A stretch of 64,000 bases of DNA from Caryophanales bacterium UBA5729 (lineage in GTDB: Bacteria; Bacillota_I; Bacilli_A; Izemoplasmatales; Hujiaoplasmataceae): NCBI GenBank assembly GCA_002419505.1, contig DIGF01000033.1:1-64000 (forward strand), in the 5' to 3' direction. Positions within the stretch are counted from its first letter, which is position 1. Every line of letters starts with the position of its first letter. This document shows, one piece after another, positions 1 to 10,000 of the stretch. Both the position numbers and the translations under genes were made by a program. The notes under the pieces were generated by a model. It was not told the origin of the DNA and made no database searches. It saw nothing but the letters and a program-made list of their open reading frames with translations.

Positions 1-25
1 CTTTTATACTTTATATCCTAAAAAC

Positions 26-56
26 AAAAAGTACCCTATTTTCCAAGGTACTTTAT
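26..56 (-). terminator. Hairpin at window edge, possible tandem terminator
   Basis: Inverted repeat AAAGTACC / GGTACTTT around an 11-nt loop. On the minus strand it is followed by a T-rich stretch, so it could be a second terminator behind the apbE gene. It could also belong to a gene left of the window. Confidence 0.45.
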
Positions 57-66
57 CAACAGTCTG

Positions 67-90
67 AAAAGGCGAGAAATCGCCTTTTAA
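67..90 (-). terminator. Intrinsic terminator of apbE
   Basis: Nine-base stem AAAAGGCGA / TCGCCTTTT with a GAAA-type loop just past the apbE stop codon. Read on the minus strand it ends in TTTT. It is symmetrical enough to work in both directions. Confidence 0.75.
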
Positions 91-95
91 TTTCC

Positions 96-1247
96 TTAAT
101 TTAAGTCTAGTAAATAATCCGCAAATCCATCGCTCATAACGATATTATCTGCACCTAGATACCAAGAGGCTTCTAAATCATCATTGTTGTTCACATATTC
201 TAGACCCTCTTCAACACTTAAAAGAAATAAGATAGTAGAAAGTATATCACCCTTAGTTCCGCTATTGTAAAGGATAGTGACACTAGGGAAATCTCCGCCT
301 GGGTAGTTGGTTCTTGGATCAATAATATGGTGATAGATTTTCTCGTCAGAATAATCATTGATGTTTTTAAAATATCTTTGGTAAGAACCGCTGGATACAA
401 GATGCAAACCATTAGTTAATTTAACGATTCCGTAATAAGGTTGAGGGTCATTAAAAGCCGCAAAAGGCTTTGTTAAAGCGATATAGTAAGCCCCGTCTTC
501 CCGATCAACATTGATGCCATTAACGTAAACGTTGGAATTGCCTAAGTTTAAAATATAATTGATATTGTATTGATTTAGATAGGAAGCTATTTTGTCGGTA
601 ACATACCCTTTAGCAAAGCCGCCTAAGTCAATACCCATATTATCTTTAGAAAAACCAATGGTTAAATTTTCTCTATCCATTAGGATATCATCTGGATTGA
701 CATTGAAAGTTTTATCCTCTAATTCACTGGTTGGTACCGGACAATAATCTGTACCAAATTCAATAAATGGATCGCATAAAGAACTGCCTCTAGCATTATG
801 CCAAATTTGTAAAACTGGATCCAAAGCGATATTGAAAAGCAAAGTATCGCCATCAGTTAGCAAGTCATCGTTTTCAAGAGCGTATTCAACCGCTTCAAAA
901 AGTTCTAAATCAACCGTTACCGGTTCATTAGAATTATTGATGGTATAAATATTATTTACACCTTCATACTCATTATACTTATCGAAATATTGATGAAATT
1001 TTTCTGTAAGCTCAAGAAACTCTTGATAAACCTCATCAAGATCATAGTTAGAGTCTTTGTCATAATAGATTTTTAATGAAATTATTGTATCAAAATATGA
1101 AGTAAAGCGTTTCTCACAGACAAAAACACCTTCGTTTCGTCCTTCGACACAGAAATCTTCATTTGGGTTAATTAATGGTTTTTGATTACAAGCAAACAAA
1201 GTTATGCTCATTAAGATTGCTAATAATAGTAAAGTTAGTCTTTTCAT
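96..1247 (-). CDS. apbE: FAD:protein FMN transferase, ApbE family lipoprotein
   Basis: ApbE enzymes transfer FMN from FAD onto a Ser/Thr of partner proteins on the outer side of the membrane, typically in Rnf/Nqr or extracellular electron-transfer modules. The 383-residue protein starts with a lipoprotein signal (MKR, a hydrophobic run, lipobox LFAC with Cys20). Family motifs are DLGGFAKGYVTDK near residue 208, a conserved NLG...V strand near 235 and HHIIDPRTNYPGG near 310, followed by the Thr-containing segment ILSTILFLLS. The start follows AGGAGAC at good spacing. A divergent NusG-II-like gene, a frequent ApbE neighbour in Firmicutes, lies next door. No FMN-accepting domain is visible in the window, so the substrate is unknown. 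Confidence 0.9.
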   Translation of the reverse strand: MKRLTLLLLAILMSITLFACNQKPLINPNEDFCVEGRNEGVFVCEKRFTSYFDTIISLKIYYDKDSNYDLDEVYQEFLELTEKFHQYFDKYNEYEGVNNIYTINNSNEPVTVDLELFEAVEYALENDDLLTDGDTLLFNIALDPVLQIWHNARGSSLCDPFIEFGTDYCPVPTSELEDKTFNVNPDDILMDRENLTIGFSKDNMGIDLGGFAKGYVTDKIASYLNQYNINYILNLGNSNVYVNGINVDREDGAYYIALTKPFAAFNDPQPYYGIVKLTNGLHLVSSGSYQRYFKNINDYSDEKIYHHIIDPRTNYPGGDFPSVTILYNSGTKGDILSTILFLLSVEEGLEYVNNNDDLEASWYLGADNIVMSDGFADYLLDLN

Positions 1248-1291
1248 TATGTCTCCTGTTAAAATTTATTTAAAAATTATTGATTTTATTA

Positions 1292-1297
1292 TATAAT
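1292..1297 (+). promoter_or_regulatory. -10 box TATAAT ahead of the NusG-II-like gene
   Basis: TATAAT lies only five bases before the ATG at 1303. The -35 region is A/T-rich and not recognisable. If this box is used, transcription would begin at about the ATG itself, which bears on the start choice of the next gene. Confidence 0.4.
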
Positions 1298-1302
1298 ATT
1301 CT

Positions 1303-1821
1303 ATGAGAGAAGGTGATATTATCAAAAAACGTGATTTAATTTTTATCTCTATCATTCTTCTGATTGCTTTAGTAATGGGAATCAGTTTTCGTATTCTCGA
1401 AAGAGTTAATAATACCGGCAATACCTTTGCGAAAATCGTCTATCAGAATGAACTTATATTGATGATAAACCTAGAAAACAATGAATATCATATCTATGAC
1501 ACCATCTATAAAGACAGTATCAATGTAGAAAAAGCTAGTGAAGGAATTTTTTATGTTCCTGGTAAAACTACAACTGAGATGAGCAAATTATATCTAGTAG
1601 ATGATTTTGCTAGAGAAAATCAAATTGTCGGAATAAAAATCATCGTCGAAGATCAAAAGATTTCTGTAGCTTATCAAGAGAGTCCTAAAGACCTTTGCGA
1701 ACTACAAAGACCGACCTCATCGCCTTTGATGCCAATCGTTTGTTTGCCAAATGAACTTGTAATTAATGTCTCAACCAGCATGCAAACTGATGAATTTATC
1801 CCAGATTCAATATTGGAGTGA
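1303..1821 (+). CDS. Membrane-anchored NusG domain II-like protein
   Basis: A 172-residue protein with one N-terminal membrane segment (about residues 10-28) and an extracytoplasmic domain. The C-terminal pattern SPKDLC...PIVCLPNELVINV matches the NusG domain II-like family (PF07009), whose members have a conserved CLPN segment followed by a V-I strand. These small proteins often sit beside apbE in Firmicutes; their function is not established. The start is doubtful. The ATG at 1303 has no Shine-Dalgarno site and lies at the presumed transcription start, while GAGAAGGTGAT lies downstream of it and would suit a rare ATT (1318) or ATC (1321) start. The stop overlaps the next gene's start (TGATG), so the two are co-transcribed. 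Confidence 0.75.
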   Translation: MREGDIIKKRDLIFISIILLIALVMGISFRILERVNNTGNTFAKIVYQNELILMINLENNEYHIYDTIYKDSINVEKASEGIFYVPGKTTTEMSKLYLVDDFARENQIVGIKIIVEDQKISVAYQESPKDLCELQRPTSSPLMPIVCLPNELVINVSTSMQTDEFIPDSILE

Positions 1822-2057
1822 TGCAAATGTTAGTAATTATAAGTCCGAGTGTTTTTTACGTTTCCCGAATAATTTTGTTTTTCGTAGCTACAATGTTTAT
1901 CTTCAAAGCTATGCAATCCCTAGACTACGAAAAAATCTTTAAAAGAAACTCTGGTGACCAGATTCGTTTTTTGTTCATGGTCATATCAATTATTCTTGGG
2001 TATTTATTCGTTGATGCGATAATTTCTTTGTTTGAAAACCTCAATAATCTATTTTAA
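1821..2057 (+). CDS. DUF1146 family small membrane protein (YwzB-like)
   Basis: About 78 residues with two membrane segments. The central pattern (KAMQSLDYEKIFK, then QIRFLFMVISIILGYLFVD) matches the DUF1146/YwzB family of Bacilli and Mollicutes, in which an A-Q-x-x-x-F/Y-E-K segment precedes an S-I-x-L-G-Y-L helix. Function is unknown; in many Firmicutes such genes lie near atp or murA genes, which is not the case here. The start is the ATG that overlaps the upstream TGA by one base (GTG at 1818 and ATG at 1827 are alternatives). Its 3' end overlaps the convergent yigZ gene by 17 bases. Confidence 0.75.
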   Translation: MQMLVIISPSVFYVSRIILFFVATMFIFKAMQSLDYEKIFKRNSGDQIRFLFMVISIILGYLFVDAIISLFENLNNLF

Positions 2058-2658
2058 CGTACTCTTGGTTTTCTTCTAGAATTTCTAAAAGATCTTGATA
2101 GTTATTATGATTGAACAATTTATCTTTGATTTCTAAAAAGTTAAATTCATTAAGGCGAAAATAAAACTCTATTTTTTGTCCATATTCAATCTTTTCTAGA
2201 TTAGTTTGTTCTCTGATGATTTTATCTATACCACCTAAAAAATCATAATCACAAGATACTTTACAAGTATATGCGGTTATTTTTTTGGTCTTAATTGCGG
2301 CCTTTACCGCTAAAGCAGCAGTATGCGAATAGGCTCTTATTAAACCACCGGCACCAAGTAAAATTCCACCGAAATATCTAACGACAACTACTAAACAATC
2401 GTTCAGTTCATGTGTTTTGATCACTTCTAAAATCGGATAACCTGCAGTTCGGTTGGGTTCGCCATCATCGTTATATTTTTGATGGAAATCATCAAGAATA
2501 TAAGCATAGGTATAATGATTAGCATTGGGATATTTAACCTTGACATTATCCAAGATAGCATTGATTTCTTCAACAGTCTTTACATGGTAGATTATTCCGA
2601 TGAAACGAGACTTCTTTTCCGTGTATTCAACTTCCATAAAACCTAGGACTGACTTCAT
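2041..2658 (-). CDS. yigZ: YigZ/IMPACT family protein
   Basis: A 205-residue protein of the YigZ/YvyE/IMPACT family: an N-terminal UPF0029 domain and a C-terminal DUF1949 ferredoxin-like domain. Diagnostic stretches are SRFIGIIYHVKTVEE, NHYTYAYI, GEPNRTAGYPILEVI and VVVVRYFGGILLGAGGLIRAYS. Eukaryotic IMPACT inhibits Gcn2; bacterial members bind nucleic acid or act in translation-related roles that remain poorly defined. Length is normal for the family. It is a single gene, convergent with the DUF1146 gene and divergent from cca. Confidence 0.9.
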   Translation of the reverse strand: MKSVLGFMEVEYTEKKSRFIGIIYHVKTVEEINAILDNVKVKYPNANHYTYAYILDDFHQKYNDDGEPNRTAGYPILEVIKTHELNDCLVVVVRYFGGILLGAGGLIRAYSHTAALAVKAAIKTKKITAYTCKVSCDYDFLGGIDKIIREQTNLEKIEYGQKIEFYFRLNEFNFLEIKDKLFNHNNYQDLLEILEENQEYVKIDY

Positions 2659-2795
2659 ATTCTCACCAAAGAGTATTATAACACAAGAAGCCAGTTAAAT
2701 AAACAAAGGATTTTTAAGAAAAGCCTTTCATTAGAAGTGTAAAATAAGCAGTGTAAAAACCTCTGATTATGATATAATATTTATGGTGATTAATC

Positions 2796-3965
2796 ATGGA
2801 TAAGATTTCTATTGGCAAAGAAATTTTAAGACATATTCATAGTAAAGGTTACGAAGCCTACTTTGTAGGCGGTTTTGTTCGGGATCAACTATTAAAAATC
2901 CATTCTAACGATATTGATATCACTACAAATGCCACACCGGAAGAAATCGAAAAAATCTTCGATAAAACCGTAGCGACAGGAAAAAAATATGGCACAGTCA
3001 CAGTTTTTGTCGATAATTACAGTTTTGAAATCACAACCTATCGAATCGATCAAGATTATCAAAATCACCGTAAACCAGAAAGAGTGAAATTCTCTCATGA
3101 CTTAGCAGAAGATTTAATGCGTCGTGATTTCACCATCAATGCTATGGCTATGGATATAGAAGGTGACATCATCGATTTCCATGATGGAAAAAAGGATTTA
3201 ACTAAGCGCATCATCAGAGCGATTGGCGACCCTGAAACTAGATTTAAAGAAGATGCTCTAAGGATATTAAGAGCAATAAGATTCGTTGCTAAATTAAATT
3301 TCACAATCGAAGAAAAAACCCGAAAAGCTATTGAAAAAAACCTCAAACTTTTATTAGAAATATCGATAGAAAGAATCATCAATGAGTTTGAACAAATCTT
3401 TGCCTATGACCATCATAAAGAAGCCTTAAAGTATTTAGTAAAGTCGGATATCGCCAAAGTTTTTAACGAATTTAATCGAGGGCTTGAACTATATATTCAA
3501 AGCTCAATCAAACTTAATTTCCTTGAATTTTTCGCTTTGTGTCTTTATATAAATAAACTAGAAATTCCTAATTACTGGCGATTTTCTAATAAAGAGAAAA
3601 CTCGAATAACTAGGTTGATTAACATCGTAAAAGTCACGCAAAGAAATTCATATAACCCCTTGCTTGTTTACCAAACAAGCAAAGAATTATGCTTATCAGC
3701 TAATGAAATTTCTCAGGTGATAAACTCTAAAAATAATCAAAAAGATCTGATTGAACAAATTGACAAACACCTACCAATAAGAAAGACTCAGGACTTGAAA
3801 ATCAATGGAAATGATTTGCTGAAAATAGCAGATTTTGCCAATGAAGAAATTATCGGTGAAATACTGAAAGAACTAGAAGCAAAAGTATTACATAATGAAT
3901 TAGAAAATGAAGATGAAGAATTAATCGCTTATGCAAAAAGGATGCTGGAGAGACTCGATGGATAA
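2796..3965 (+). CDS. cca: CCA tRNA nucleotidyltransferase
   Basis: Adds or repairs the 3' CCA of tRNAs without a nucleic-acid template. The 389-residue protein has the class II polymerase-beta fold: GGFVRDQLL (nucleotide-binding loop), DIDITTNATPEE with the two catalytic Asp, KYGTVTV, RRDFTINAMAMD (motif B) and the EDALRILRAIRFVAKL motif that leads into the helical neck. GGTGAT lies five bases before the ATG and a TATAAT lies at 2773-2778. It heads a tight operon: its stop overlaps the start of the pullulanase gene by eight bases. Confidence 0.92.
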   Translation: MDKISIGKEILRHIHSKGYEAYFVGGFVRDQLLKIHSNDIDITTNATPEEIEKIFDKTVATGKKYGTVTVFVDNYSFEITTYRIDQDYQNHRKPERVKFSHDLAEDLMRRDFTINAMAMDIEGDIIDFHDGKKDLTKRIIRAIGDPETRFKEDALRILRAIRFVAKLNFTIEEKTRKAIEKNLKLLLEISIERIINEFEQIFAYDHHKEALKYLVKSDIAKVFNEFNRGLELYIQSSIKLNFLEFFALCLYINKLEIPNYWRFSNKEKTRITRLINIVKVTQRNSYNPLLVYQTSKELCLSANEISQVINSKNNQKDLIEQIDKHLPIRKTQDLKINGNDLLKIADFANEEIIGEILKELEAKVLHNELENEDEELIAYAKRMLERLDG

Positions 3966-6048
3966 AAGACCTTTTTATTGTTACTTAGATAACTTTGATG
4001 AAATGACAATTATAATTCCCATAAAAAACTATCAAGATAATCTTGAGTATTTTTTGGTTGGTAACGATGAAATTATCAAACTGAAGATTAATCAGAAAAT
4101 TAACTTGGGGATTGAAATAAAATTAATCGCTAATTTTGAAGCATATATCGATTTAGGGAAAATCTATTTTGTCGAAAACACAAAACAACAATCATCGGAA
4201 CTTTATACCGGAAAGATCGTCAGAACAGAATTATTCGATAACATTTATAATTACAAGAAAAATGATTTAGGTTTTACTTACTCTAGAGAAAATACTAAAT
4301 TTAAACTTTGGACACCAGTAGCTAAATATGTAAAACTAGAACTAGTCGACAAGTTTGGAAACACTACGATTCACAATTTAGAATATAAGAGTTCAGGGAT
4401 TTGGCGAACGCTTATCGAAGGCGACTTAGATGGGTATAAATACCGTTACAACGTTTATGTAAACGGTGTTGAACAAATCGTTTTAGACCCCTACGCCAAA
4501 GCTAGTAACGCTAATGCTGAATATAATTATATCGTTGATTTTTCCAAAACATATGAAATTAAACATAACATTAAATATAGCGGGAATCCGTTAGACGCTA
4601 TCATCTATGAAACTTCAGTTAGAGACTTCACGAGCGACCCTAATTTTAAGTTTAAATATCCGAAAAAATACTTAGGGTTAACTGAAGATTTTCTTAAAGC
4701 TTCCAGTGGTGAATCCATTGGTTTAAGTTATTTAAAAGAATTAGGAATTACTCATCTTCAACTCATGCCTTTTTTCGATTTTGAAGGTATCGATGAAAAT
4801 GACCCGGATTCACAATATAACTGGGGTTATAACCCGATGCAGTACTTTGTGCCCGAAGGTTCGTATTCGACTAATCCTAATGATCCATATGCTAGGATTA
4901 ACGAGTTAAAAATGATGATTGATAAGCTACACGAAAATAATATCGGAGTAATTATGGATGTAGTTTATAACCATGTCTATGATGCTTATAATTTTCCCTT
5001 AGAAAAACTTATTCCTGGATATGCATACCATGTTGATCGAAACGGTATCAATACTAGTATTTCCGGTTGTTCAAACGATTTAGCCACTCACAGAAAAATG
5101 ATGAGAAAGCTCATTATTGATTCTGTGCTTTTCTGGGCAACTGAATATAAAATTGACGGCTTTAGATTTGATTTAATGGGCTTGATCGATTACGAAACCA
5201 TGAATGAGTTGCGTCAAGACCTCCAGGATATCAGCGATAAAATTATCGTTTATGGCGAGGGATGGAATATGTATTCCTCCAATCTAACCGACCGAATGGC
5301 TCATATGGCAAATAAAAGAGTAATTCCTACCATTGGCTTTTTTAACGACCGCTTCCGCGAAACGATAAAAGGCTCAACATTCTCACCTAAAGAAGCGGGA
5401 TATACCACCGGTAATTTTAAGCATTTAGATATCGTCAAAGAGATGTTATTAGGAAGTGCAAGAAACCGGTATATCTTTAAATACAGCGCTCAAAGCATTA
5501 ACTATGTCGAATGTCATGACAACTTGACCTTCTTTGATAAATGCTTATATATGACTGACGATATGGAACTGATAAAAAAGCAACAACTACTAGCAACTTC
5601 AATGGTAATCTTATCTCAAGGCGTACCATTTATCCATTCCGGTCAAGAGTTTTATCGCACCAAAGATTTAGATGAAAATTCTTATATCTCCGGTGACGAT
5701 ATCAATAAAATAGATTGGCAATTAAGAGTTGACAACGAAACATCAGTTAGTCTTGTCAGAAAACTTATCAAACTTAGAAAAGACCATAACTGTTTTAGAC
5801 TAAAAGCCACAAGTGATTTAGATGCTAAAGCTGAAGTTATAATATTAAATTCAAGTTCAATCATGATGCATTATAACGATGTCTGTAATCTCTTAATTGT
5901 CTTTAAACCACAAACTGTAGAAGAAACTATTATCATTCCTGAAGAGTACTCGCTGATATTAGCCACTGACTCCATCAAAAATAATGATAATCAAGAATAT
6001 GTCTTAAAGCAAATCGGAACCTATGTTTTCAAGAAAGGAGTTGAGTGA
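3958..6048 (+). CDS. pulA: Type I pullulanase (alpha-1,6 debranching enzyme)
   Basis: Hydrolyses alpha-1,6 branch points of pullulan, glycogen or limit dextrins. The ~696-residue protein has the GH13 type I pullulanase order: an N-terminal beta domain, YNWGYNP near residue 288, VMDVVYNHVYD (region I), DGFRFDLMG near 400 with the nucleophile Asp, YGEGWNMY near 431 with the acid/base Glu, and ECHDN near 520 with the transition-state Asp. There is no signal peptide, so it should act inside the cell on stored or imported glucans. The start is the ATG at 3958 behind GGAGAGA; an upstream in-frame ATG lies deeper in cca and lacks a ribosome site. Its TGA lies two bases before the yhaM start. Confidence 0.92.
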   Translation: MDKRPFYCYLDNFDEMTIIIPIKNYQDNLEYFLVGNDEIIKLKINQKINLGIEIKLIANFEAYIDLGKIYFVENTKQQSSELYTGKIVRTELFDNIYNYKKNDLGFTYSRENTKFKLWTPVAKYVKLELVDKFGNTTIHNLEYKSSGIWRTLIEGDLDGYKYRYNVYVNGVEQIVLDPYAKASNANAEYNYIVDFSKTYEIKHNIKYSGNPLDAIIYETSVRDFTSDPNFKFKYPKKYLGLTEDFLKASSGESIGLSYLKELGITHLQLMPFFDFEGIDENDPDSQYNWGYNPMQYFVPEGSYSTNPNDPYARINELKMMIDKLHENNIGVIMDVVYNHVYDAYNFPLEKLIPGYAYHVDRNGINTSISGCSNDLATHRKMMRKLIIDSVLFWATEYKIDGFRFDLMGLIDYETMNELRQDLQDISDKIIVYGEGWNMYSSNLTDRMAHMANKRVIPTIGFFNDRFRETIKGSTFSPKEAGYTTGNFKHLDIVKEMLLGSARNRYIFKYSAQSINYVECHDNLTFFDKCLYMTDDMELIKKQQLLATSMVILSQGVPFIHSGQEFYRTKDLDENSYISGDDINKIDWQLRVDNETSVSLVRKLIKLRKDHNCFRLKATSDLDAKAEVIILNSSSIMMHYNDVCNLLIVFKPQTVEETIIIPEEYSLILATDSIKNNDNQEYVLKQIGTYVFKKGVE

Positions 6049-6049
6049 T

Positions 6050-6976
6050 TTGTTTGAAAATGAAGTAAAATACGAATTCTTTGCAAAAGTAATGCAAATT
6101 AATGATTCAACCTATGCCACAAAACCGATAACCGTCCTAACAGAAGATAATGAAATGGCGATAGTTAGAATAAAACAAGAAGATGAACTGTCATTAAATA
6201 AACTCTACTATTTTATTACCGAGGGAATCATTTTTAAAGAGAAGATTCATCTAGAGGTTAAAGAGTTTAAGCGTTTATCAGAAATAGAGATTTCTGATGA
6301 AAAAAGAGAAAAACTAATGAAGTTTTTCTATAATCACGCGCCGGTAGATACGATTCAAATAATCAAGGATATTGAAAGAATCATTGAAAGCTTAGAAAAC
6401 GAAGTTATCAAAAACCTTACTAAGAAAATCTATCAAGATAAGAAAAATGACTTTTATTTATATCCAGCCGCAACTAAGTATCATCATGCCTATATATCCG
6501 GACTAGCTTATCATACCCATTCGATGTTAAGATTGGCTAAAGGCTTTTTAGAAGTATATCCGTGGTTAAATCAAGATTTATTATTGAGCGGAATCATTTT
6601 ACATGATATCTGCAAGATCTCGGAATTCGATTCTTATGAAGGCAGCAACTATACGATAAAAGGTAAACTAATCGGTCACATTGCAATGGGAGTTAGTTTG
6701 CTTGATGGCGTTGCAAAAGAATTGAACTATCAAGACAAAGAAGAAGTGATGCTCTTGCAACACATTATGTTAAGCCATCATTACTACGGCAACTTTGGTT
6801 CACCGAAAAAACCTAACATAGCTGAAGCGTTAATGATCCATTTTATTGACAATATTGATTCCAAAGCTTGCGTTTTAGGCGAAGAGTTAGAACTTGTGGA
6901 AAAAGGCGACTTAACAGGACCTATCAGCGTTTTAGAAAGAGAAAGATATTATAAACATAAATTATCGAAAGAATAA
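6050..6976 (+). CDS. yhaM: 3'-5' exoribonuclease YhaM family
   Basis: YhaM-type enzymes are metal-dependent 3'-5' exonucleases made of an OB-fold and an HD domain. The N-terminal ~110 residues look OB-like. The HD part carries HAYISGLAYHTHSMLRLAK, GIILHDICKISEF with the His-Asp pair near residue 185, GHIAMGV, and LLQHIMLSHHYYGNFGSP. Length is normal (~309). The start is most likely TTG 6050, nine bases after AAAGGAG; the in-frame ATG at 6023 lies before that site inside pulA. It is the last gene of the cca-pulA-yhaM operon and is followed by a strong terminator. Confidence 0.88.
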   Translation: MFENEVKYEFFAKVMQINDSTYATKPITVLTEDNEMAIVRIKQEDELSLNKLYYFITEGIIFKEKIHLEVKEFKRLSEIEISDEKREKLMKFFYNHAPVDTIQIIKDIERIIESLENEVIKNLTKKIYQDKKNDFYLYPAATKYHHAYISGLAYHTHSMLRLAKGFLEVYPWLNQDLLLSGIILHDICKISEFDSYEGSNYTIKGKLIGHIAMGVSLLDGVAKELNYQDKEEVMLLQHIMLSHHYYGNFGSPKKPNIAEALMIHFIDNIDSKACVLGEELELVEKGDLTGPISVLERERYYKHKLSKE

Positions 6977-6978
6977 AA

Positions 6979-7026
6979 AAAACTGTAGGGTTTATTCAAC
7001 TAATCCTACAGTTTTATTTTTATTAA
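6979..7026. terminator. Bidirectional intrinsic terminator
   Basis: Stem AACTGTAGG / CCTACAGTT with flanking A and T runs between the convergent yhaM and foldase genes. It can serve both strands. Confidence 0.85.
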
Positions 7027-7032
7027 AATTTA

Positions 7033-10000
7033 TTAGTTTACATACTTACCGACGATAGCATCATAGTAAGCTTGTTCAACAGCTGCTAAGTTAGCCATCA
7101 TTTGAGCGTTGTTTAAGTTAGTGTACTCTGTTTCTAAGAATCTACCATCACTTAATAGTTGCGATAAAATGATGTTAACGGAACCGAGAACATAGAATTT
7201 TTCAAGCACGCCATCAAAATAGAAATCTAAAGCTTTCTTAACTGAAGCTGGAATTTTTGGAACAGTAATATTATACTTTTCTTCAACATCAGCATCAGTC
7301 AAATTATAAACCATTTCGTAGAATTTATAAGTAGCATATAATTCCATTTGTTCTACAGTTGGTAAATCAGAGTCATTATAAGCACTTTCTGAGAACGTAG
7401 CGCCATTAGCGTCAGTTTCAGTAAATTTAGCGCTTGGACGATCAAAATCATCACCTTTTTCAACTAGGATTAAATGCAATCCAAATTGTGTTACGACTAA
7501 ATCGCTATAAAGCTCAGCTAAATCTTGATTTTGTGGTAATTTATATTCGCGGTAAAGATCGATTAAAGCTTGAGTAAACTCTTCTGCGTAACTATCTTTA
7601 ACTCCATATTCACCGCTATAGTTCAATGAATGTTTAACATTTTCTTGTTCGCTGTCAGCGATGTTTAAATCTTCAGTAAGCAGTAAAATTCCTTTTTGTT
7701 TAAACACACCCCAAGTTTCATCACTTCTAGTAGCTTTTAAGTATGTAGACACTAAGGTTGTGAAATTTCCATCAAACTCATCAATAGCGATTTCTAAACT
7801 CGCTAACAATGAATAGAAAGCTTCTTGTTCTTCAGTTGATAAGCCGTTGATATAATCATAATAATCATCAGGTGAGCCATCTTCATCAAAGTCTATAAAG
7901 ACTAATAATTGCACTACATCTAAAGAAAAGTAATTAACGTAATTATCTTCAACGATATCAAACAAGCCTTCAACGACATTGTATTGGGTGATAACATCAT
8001 TGATTAGATATGGTTGTAATTCTCGGGAAACGAAATGTTGCAATAATTCTAATTCTGTCTTAGTGCCGTAAGTAATATATGCATAATCTGAGAAAGATTT
8101 ATGTGGATATTGCATACCGTATTGTTCATACAATGCTTTCATATAAGCATAGTATTGCTTAGAACTAGAAACTGATTGATAAAGTTCTTGCATTCTTTGG
8201 GTATCATTGCGTTTGATATTAGTTTGAGTACCGAAGGCTTCAAGGTAATAAGCTGAATTCAACAACTCTTTAAATTGTGCTGCATAAACCGTATAAACTG
8301 CAGGGTTTTTAGCTAAAGCATAATTTTGCAAATCGTCAGCAGTAAATTCTACACGATCTTCACTAATCAAAGTGTTATCAATACTAGCAACTAAGCTCTT
8401 ATGACCTTTTTTGTTGATTTCGTAAGTTGAATCCATTTGTCGATAATCTAAAGCTAAGAAGTAATCATAAATTTGGAGATTAACTTCTTTTCTTAAAGCG
8501 TTTAACTTATTGGTAATATTTGTTGAGCCGTTGCTTCCATAAACTTTTGTGTCCAATAACATATTAGAAATTTCTTCATATAAATCATTGTTACCAATCA
8601 TGGTTTTAAGGCTAGGGAAGGTAACGTTAGATTCGCCAACTTCTGAATTAGTACCAGTAGGTAATATATTCACTGTAATTTTACCTGTTCTAGTTTCGCC
8701 AAGAGCTCTGATTGTATAACTTAAATCAACTTTAGTCGCAACAGCAGGAGTAGTAACTACCCCAGCGTTAGAAATTACGGTCTTATCAGCTGAAACCCAG
8801 GTGATAGTTGCGTTATATTCGCTAGTAGTTGGTAAAGTAATACTTTCAACGATGTTTTCAGGTAAAACGATTGATTGTTCGATTAAATCTAAAACAACTT
8901 TTCCTAAATTAAGTTTTGTTGGTTCATCAAGTTTATAAACCATATGGTAGAATGATAAGCTTGAGCCAGCCATAGCTTGTGGCTTTACAGCATAAGTTTT
9001 ATCATTAATTTTTGAAATAGTTTTAAATAAATAAGTTGCAAGAGCAGAAGATTTTGCTTTAGTTTCCTCGAAGTTAAACATTAAGTGTTCATTTTCTAAA
9101 GCGACTAAATCTTCAATAGTTGCATTTTCTGGTAAAGTATCTCTAAATTCTTGATAAACATAGTTATACATTAAAATGTAATAATTCAATACTTCCTGCT
9201 CAGTAAGTTCTATTGTGTTATTAGAAGTAAAAACAGTAACATCTTTTTGCAATTTATAAGTTTTATTAAAAATTAATTTATGAGTGTTAGTTACATCAAC
9301 GCTTTCGGTGTCAAAGACTTTACCGTCTTTATTAATGGTATAAACTAAATTGTCATCTGCGTCTTTAACTAAAACTTCTTCATCTTTGTCATAAGGATCA
9401 ACTTTGCTCATGTAGTAATAAATTAGGTTTTCTTCTTCAAAAGTTTCAGCTTCTTCTAAGGTTTCTTTAATTTGAATAGCATTTACAATAATTGCAAGAA
9501 CATCATCAACTAAATTTCCATCAACATCTAATGAATAAGTATTATCATCACCATCAGTATAGATATCATCTTCACCTAAAGTGTAAACAATCTCTTCATC
9601 AGTATCGAGGATGTTTCCGTCATCGTCAAAGTAATAACCTTTAACGATTTCATAAGCTTCAACGATGTTGTCATCATTATCTTTTAAAACTTCGCTACTA
9701 TAAACAAAACCTTTATAAATCGCTAAACGCTCATCGCTAACATTAGCTAAATGAAATTGTCTTAAGACATCATCAGCATCTTCTTTACTAGTGAAACGAA
9801 TGCTAATAGCTTGCATATCTTCAAAATATGAACTGATGAAAGCAGTGGCTACTTCAATTTCAGTTAACTCTTCTCTAAGCGTATCTAAAGCATATTTTTC
9901 TCTGGCGATTAAAAGACTTGCATAAGCCGCTTCGTTACCTACATAACCAGACAATACCATTGAACGAGCAAACTCATCCTCTCTAGAAGTTCTTGTTTCT

